From Syngnathus acus (taxonomy: Eukaryota > Chordata > Actinopteri > Syngnathiformes > Syngnathidae), in assembly GCF_901709675.1 (NCBI RefSeq), contig NC_051101.1, forward strand, positions 12,852,501 to 12,916,500: DNA of 64,000 nucleotides. Direction: 5' to 3'. Position numbers and translations under genes: made by a program. This document shows positions 59,801 through 64,000 of the stretch, in pieces (within the stretch, counting starts at the first letter, position 1; each line of letters begins with the position of its first letter). The notes under the pieces were generated by a model. That model was not told where the DNA came from. It did not search any database and saw only the letters and a program-made list of their open reading frames with translations.

Positions 59801-60510
59801 GCTCGGCATGTTTCCGCCGGCGGGGTAATTCGGGTGGTTCCCAGGCCCGCCGGGGCCGTATGTCCAGTCCATTTCTTTTTTCTAACAACGGCCAAGAAGT
59901 CTTAAGTAAATTGATTTACTCACTTTTCCCTGAAGTCCACTCTATGACTCGGGTGGGAAACTCCAGCTGATACACATGAAGGTCTCTGTATCTGCGCAAC
60001 ACAGGCAAGACAGATCATGACCTTTGACCTTACAGCTTCCATAAGAAATATTCTTTTAAAAAGTCAGCTATTTCGCCATTTTACCACGAAGAAAAAAAAC
60101 CCATAACTTTAGTTATAAAGAGACACTTAAGACAGTAATTAACGCAATTAGCAACTTGGAATCTATTATCAACGACAGAAACAAGTCGAAATACGAAATG
60201 GGTTTATTCAAAGAATGGGATGATGCGAAGAGACATGAGAGATTAAATATTCAGGGTAAGTAGAGGTTTCTCAAATTTAAAACAAATTCGAGTGGAATTC
60301 AAGCTGTAAAAACAATCGAAATGAAGCCTCGCCGAAGCCCTCGTGCTAACATTTGCACGCCGACTTATTCGCATATCCTCGCAGTGCTTTCTTAAGGTAA
60401 AAAAACAGTTCGCCTTTAATGGTTGCCAACCAAACCTTCTCGGTGACTTACGTTTTCAAAGATTCGATAAACCAGTCGTCTATTAATTCGTCAAATTCGG
60501 AAACTTCCAT
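56816..60510 (-). CDS. wdr73: WD repeat-containing protein 73
   Basis: A cytoplasmic WD40 protein; its human orthologue is mutated in Galloway-Mowat syndrome and is reported to associate with the Integrator cleavage module and with spindle microtubules. Eight exons join in frame to 375 residues (human 378): 60452-60510, 59924-59991, 58183-58271, 57996-58084, 57858-57925, 57626-57787, 57212-57556, 56816-57063. Family landmarks run in order: DDWFIESL, TRVIEW, GYNKSTKNEIL, AERDFKVLHGGF, LHVWNLGG, WPQPEVLHG, DPRDPGAVV, VSWAPALDD, QIYDTSSW, LFEHRGH, HIWHPKERRTL and SLHVWDW at the C-terminus. Between exons 2 and 3 lies the whole pdcd7 gene on the same strand. All junctions are GT/AG. The identification is secure; exon 1 is short but ends in the right phase. 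Confidence 0.95.
57070..57205. repeat. Imperfect tandem duplication in wdr73 intron 7
   Basis: The words ATGATTTAAAAATT and TTAAATCCAAAGAATGTCTC occur twice in the same order about 70-75 bases apart, separated by AT-rich filler. A local duplication fills almost the whole intron between the last two wdr73 exons. Confidence 0.75.
58449..58454 (-). terminator. pdcd7: pdcd7 polyadenylation signal
   Basis: AATAAA on the minus strand about 130 bases past the pdcd7 stop. If used, it would end transcripts inside wdr73 intron 2, so wdr73 transcription must read past it. Confidence 0.55.
58583..59872 (-). CDS. pdcd7: Programmed cell death protein 7 (U11/U12 snRNP 59 kDa protein)
   Basis: A nuclear component of the U11/U12 di-snRNP that helps the minor spliceosome recognise U12-type introns. 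One uninterrupted frame gives 429 residues (human 485). Residues 1-95 are rich in Pro, Gly and Tyr. Residues about 150-350 are strongly charged and heptad-like, with long runs of Glu, Lys and Arg, a long coiled coil. The C-terminus is the family signature: RRQWDIFLVPDDH, then TTVPPGWILPQLP and the end WAVALVD. The human gene has several exons, whereas this copy has none, and it lies wholly in wdr73 intron 2 on the same strand. Only 51 bases separate its ATG from wdr73 exon 2. The frame is intact and there is no poly-A remnant after the stop. It could be an old functional retrogene or an intron-loss form. Confidence 0.93.
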   Translation of the reverse strand: MDWTYGPGGPGNHPNYPAGGNMPSSYGYEMSSNYLPPGFPCAFPPPQHPPLGYFPTVPPPLPTYPPAVPTFNWNPPQTDFQPPGEILPEAPVDEKALQRNQDEQWLSHFLQRRSREMKEEARMPKSQSHPEFGAVLRDAAALASHLSDSCRNLTDKLQEDVVAWSAAYGDALRLKQDLQDKLASLAEELEAKKRHVARVRERRLRSKQKAEMLRAEREARRAEKESVVDKWRLRQIHQVEEEKKERELKLAADSVLCEVRKKQSDIKRMQDILRSLEKLRRLRKDAATRRGVNTGEDEDTAFQRQLDELRRVIKARTDIYTTEEKALTVMLDSVQEEERRALKKERERRQKHKMDAMLFGEEAPVDPALRPYAEYYAQAESSLHALLHIRRQWDIFLVPDDHCDGTTVPPGWILPQLPSSSAWAVALVD

Positions 60511-60854
60511 CGCGTTCCTCGTCGATAGCGTTGTAGCAGCCGAGTTTCCGGTTCACCTCTTACGTTACAGCGCCACACGCTGGACTGGCGGACGATCCAG
60601 TGAGCGCGTCGACTCAAAAATGTTTTCAAAAATCGACATTTTCTTTATAACTCAACAAGTAAAAGCTTCAGAAAAATTCTTGTGGCACCATTAAAAAATC
60701 AAAAAGACAAAAAGCTGGAATGATTGAATTATTGTATGAAATTTAATTGTCTCAGCTACTCTGATTGACGTGACTGTTTTGGAGAAGCAGCAACAATTCA
60801 GTTTGTCTCAACTGGTCCACTTTTGGATACAACAAAAAAGAGATTTTTTTCGGT
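59992..60854. other. wdr73 intron 1, promoter and cfap418 3' side
   Basis: Intron 1 of wdr73 spans 59992-60451. Beyond its ATG at 60510 is a CG-enriched stretch to about 60610 that should carry the wdr73 promoter. The cfap418 3' UTR, with an ATTAAA signal near 60742-60747 (minus), fills the rest. No other gene seen. Confidence 0.5.
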
Positions 60855-62009
60855 TTAGGCCGGGTGTCTTGCGCACGCCCATCTGAGCTGCGGCTGCATC
60901 GACACGTCCGTGGCCTCCGAGACGGCGAACCAGCTGCACTGGCAAGCGTACGCCCGGACGCCCTTCCTCTTTCTCAGCTTGGCTCCCAGCTTCCCATGAT
61001 CAGGCATGTTATTCCTGCATGTGCATATAAAAAGTATTTTCATTCATATCACACAGCATGTATGTCAAGTTAGGAAATGTTTTTCTTTGCTGGCAGTGTG
61101 ATTCCGGCTCACCTGAGAAAGAGGTAATCGCACGACGAGTCCCACTCGCAGTCGTCAAACGTCAACACCCGGAAGTCGCAGGAAGTGCACCTCAGCTGGT
61201 CACATGACCTACCCCGCACATGCCCATTGGTCATAGCCATTCAGAGCAATGTGTATTTAATTGCATTAATCCTCATAGAGGTGGATAAATTGGGTTTTGA
61301 CACCTCTTGGAAGCGGCCGTTCCAACTCCTTTGGCCACGCCGCTCCCTCCCAGGTAAACGGGACAGCACCTGCAAGGAGGCATGGGTAGATGGAGGGGAG
61401 ATATCAAGCTGAGAGCGGGGTCCAAATATTTGGCTCATTGCGCTCACTTTCTCCCTCCTGGTTGAGAATGAATCTGGTCGTCCAAGTGTCCTTTGTGAGG
61501 TGGCACGGTCTGAAATGAAACGTGCAGAAACAAATTAACATTCAGAATTTGTGCATGTTTTTCTTTTAGCAGACTACCCCAAGGATCAACAATTATTTTT
61601 AGTGGAGGAAATGCGAGGGGTCATTGAAATTAAAATGTTTCTTAAAAAAAATCCTACATTATTCACACAAGTGTTCTAGTTAATTCATTTGAATTCAAAT
61701 GTGTTCACCTTTGCCCAAGGCGCATCACGATGGTCTTCGTCTTGTAATTCCTTCAAGGCAGCATCAATGTCCTCCGTGATGCTGTTTATCTTCTGTTCAC
61801 ATCTGGTCGCAGAAGTGACGGCCCATGAAACACTGTGACACACTCGCCATCTTTAGCTAAGTTAGCTCGGTTTACCCGACATTCCGCGGGCGCTCGTCCC
61901 TGTCTTTACCGCACTGTCCTCCCCCCTTGGAGCTCGCCGGGCTGACGGAAATGTTGCGACAGAACTTCTTTTCCACCTCGTCCAACAGCTCGTCCAGGTC
62001 GTCGTCCAT
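60855..62009 (-). CDS. cfap418: Cilia- and flagella-associated protein 418 (C8orf37 orthologue)
   Basis: A photoreceptor and ciliary-base protein; the human gene is mutated in cone-rod dystrophy, retinitis pigmentosa and Bardet-Biedl syndrome. Six exons join in frame to 203 residues (human 207): 61876-62009, 61709-61802, 61448-61509, 61304-61369, 61113-61208, 60855-61014. The start [17 protein letters not shown] matches the conserved N-terminus. The C-terminal domain keeps [52 protein letters not shown] and LRWACARHP. The middle is shorter and less conserved, as in other orthologues. Exon 4 uses a weak donor (GTGTCA), and exons 2 and 5 have pyrimidine-poor acceptors, so these three borders are the softest. 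It is the neighbour of PLEKHF2 in human as well. Confidence 0.94.
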
Positions 62010-62602
62010 GGCGGCTGTCTGTCCATTACCTTAAAGCTAACAAGTTCGCCATTACAACATTTGACGTTGCTAAGTAACGCGAGCATAAGGCGGGGACAGC
62101 ACATTCCTTCAAAGTAAATTACGCCTCTATTCCCTTGCTTTATCTAAAAAAAAACCTTCCAATTATAACAGCCATTATGCAATTTAAATAATTATTTATG
62201 AGTCATTAAGGATTTTTTAATTGAATTCCTTAGCAGTGTACCTAATATCAATTTTGTGAGCTTTTATCTTGAAAGTTAAAAATGTCGAGCTGCAATGCGG
62301 AAATGCGCAAATAATAAAAAAAATGCTGCTGTTCTATTGATTTAACTCGGACAAATCAAATAAATATACCGTAAACAAATGGTAAATATCAATTCATTAA
62401 TCATTACTCTACCAGATTTTGTATTAAACGGTACATTAAATCATTGCTGGCATTAGTTTTGAAAGTAATTAGGAAACACGGTGAAACTAGCAAATTACGA
62501 TGGCTAAAATATCTGATTAAATTAATTAAAAGATTGCTGAGATGCGTTAAAAAATTGAGTGCGTAGGAAGAGGAGTCAAGACGCAATAAAAGAAAAGACA
62601 TG
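62010..62602. other. Spacer between cfap418 and the tRNA gene
   Basis: The first 100 bases should hold the cfap418 promoter. The remainder is AT-rich with no signal seen. Confidence 0.5.
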
Positions 62603-62684
62603 CGTTGTCGGCAGGATTCGAACCTGCGCGGGGAGACCCCAATGGATTTCTAGTCCATCGCCTTAACCACTCGGCCACGACAAC
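62603..62684 (-). tRNA. tRNA-Ser, anticodon AGA
   Basis: On the minus strand the 5' acceptor arm GTTGTCG (from 62684) pairs with CGACAAC (62610-62604). The D arm contains GTGGCCGAGTGGTTAAGGCG, the A box. The anticodon loop is CTAGAAA within the stem GATGGA/TCCATT, giving anticodon AGA. A long variable arm (GGGGTCTCCCC) marks a class II serine tRNA. The T arm is GCAGGTTCGAATCCTGC, the B box. All stems are intact and no intron is present, so it is likely functional. A short T-run that could stop RNA polymerase III follows a little downstream (TTTTCTTTTATT). Confidence 0.96.
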
Positions 62685-63898
62685 TGCTGACGAGAAGCGT
62701 ATCATTTATATTTATAAACATGGGACTGCATTTGACCGCAAACGCAATTATTCCACATCATCTTTTTCAGGTCACTTTTATTTAAACGGAGTTGTCGGAT
62801 AATTAAGTTGATCAATTACTCCATTTCATTTAAATCATCAAAGTCAATAATGGCCACATACGTAAAATCCTGCTAGATTCAAATAATCGATAACTGTCAA
62901 ATTCTTTCCGATTCTCCAAATGTTCCTTATATTCTCTTTAAGGAAAAAAGGAAGACTATGAAGAACAAGGGAAATTTGGGCTATAATGTCACAACGCTTT
63001 TTGGTTTTGTGTGACTCGTCATTTGCACTTTAATGACTTTGAAAAGATTCCTAAGCATAAGGGCGAATTTGCACATTCAATAAATAAAAATGGTCATTTA
63101 AATACGATACAACTTCACACATAAGAAAACTAAAACAATTCAAACAAATAGAATGTTTTGAACGTATTTATTTAAAAATGTATTATTTTTCAAACCAACA
63201 GATGCCTCTAGGTGCCATCTCAAAACAGTTCACAAAACTCACGGAATTATTCATAAATTTCACATTTAATAGAATAGTTGAACAGTTTTCAAAACACTTT
63301 ATTCCTTTGATGCGAGCTCACCGTGTTTCCTTGGAATTTGTGTGGGGAAAAAACATGTATGAGGTCCTGTGATAACCAAGAGGAAGCGAAGCAAAGAGGC
63401 AAGGATAAAGCAAAACATCAGGCAGTTTAACTGAAACACTTCAGAGCACCGTACATGTACTTGAGATACTTTACATCATATTTACACGTCATCCTTTATT
63501 TTTTTACCGTGCATCAAGGAAAGATTCACAGCGCTTCCACTGTTTCCACATTTTATGTTCCAGCCCCAATCTGATGGAAGCACAAAAGTTTGTGCTAAAT
63601 GCGAAAGGAATTTTGATGGGTTGAGGCTGGAAGATAAAATGAGGATAAAGCGAAGCCTTGTGAATGCTTCCCAATGGCACCCAATGCTCATTTGCATTTT
63701 AAACATCAGGAATAAAAAAAATGGGACAATGAAAAATTGAAATACTTTTTACCCAACCTAGAAAATGGATACAAAGCAGTGTTCCGGAGCGGAGTGCCCC
63801 TCAGGTCTGTACTTTGCCCACTGATGTTCTCATCAGCTCGAAGCTTAAATAATGCAAAAATGATGATGACGAATAGACTTTCCGATCTTGTTAATCTT
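62685..63898. other. AT-rich intergenic stretch
   Basis: No gene recognised. Short open frames have neither domains nor convincing splice sites. Confidence 0.5.
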
Positions 63899-64000
63899 TA
63901 GTTGAGGAGCTGCGCGGTCGGTCCCTTAACCAGACCCTGCTCTTTGCGCATCACCGGCGCGTGGATGCTGCAGTCTCGAGCCTCGCAGAAACCCGGAACG
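63899..64000 (-). other. Possible 3'-terminal coding exon cut by the window edge
   Basis: The minus strand is open from the window edge to a TAA at 63899-63901 and would encode about 32 residues, including FCEARDCSIHAPVMRKE and ending QLLN. The stretch is clearly more GC-rich than its flanks, as are coding exons in this window. I recognise no family. A frame of this length also occurs by chance. Confidence 0.25.

Overview
This window is vertebrate nuclear DNA, almost certainly from a teleost fish. The genes are split by short introns with GT...AG junctions, the intergenic DNA is full of (CA)n/(GT)n microsatellites and small transposon remnants, and the gene order matches human 8q22.1. Human CCNE2(-), TP53INP1(-), NDUFAF6(+), PLEKHF2(+) and C8orf37/CFAP418(-) appear here in the same order and the same orientation. 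The size and microsatellite load suggest a compact percomorph genome, but the species cannot be named from sequence alone.

Layout. 1-11.5 kb holds no recognisable gene: microsatellites, a MITE and AT-rich DNA, probably the large first intron of a cadherin gene whose first coding exon (11503-12421, minus) is the only part inside the window. 12.4-23.7 kb is gene-poor and repeat-rich, including a degenerate CCCTAA-rich block. Then follow ccne2 (24143-26617, minus, 11 coding exons, 5' UTR exon near 28.15 kb), tp53inp1 (31200-33115, minus, 3 coding exons, long 3' UTR), nagpa (38101-41197, minus, 11 exons) head-to-head with ndufaf6 (41633-43817, plus, 8 exons), an orphan class A GPCR (45217-46251, minus, one coding exon), plekhf2 (54008-54736, plus, one coding exon), wdr73 (56816-60510, minus, 8 exons) with pdcd7 (58583-59872, minus, one exon) lying inside its second intron, cfap418 (60855-62009, minus, 6 exons), and a tRNA-Ser(AGA) gene at 62603-62684 (minus). 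I joined the spliced genes by hand: every listed exon chain keeps frame from start to stop and gives a protein close to the human length.

The genes do not form one pathway. They cover cell-cycle entry (cyclin E2), p53/autophagy signalling (TP53INP1), lysosomal enzyme targeting (NAGPA), complex I assembly (NDUFAF6), endosome traffic (PLEKHF2), Integrator/microtubule function (WDR73), minor-spliceosome function (PDCD7) and photoreceptor/cilium function (CFAP418). The most noteworthy structures are the intronless pdcd7 nested on the same strand in wdr73 intron 2, only 51 bases after a wdr73 exon; the divergent nagpa/ndufaf6 promoter; the atypical orphan GPCR; and three families of dispersed repeats present in two or three copies. 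I did not find a bacterial-type system, CRISPR array or other wholly new system.
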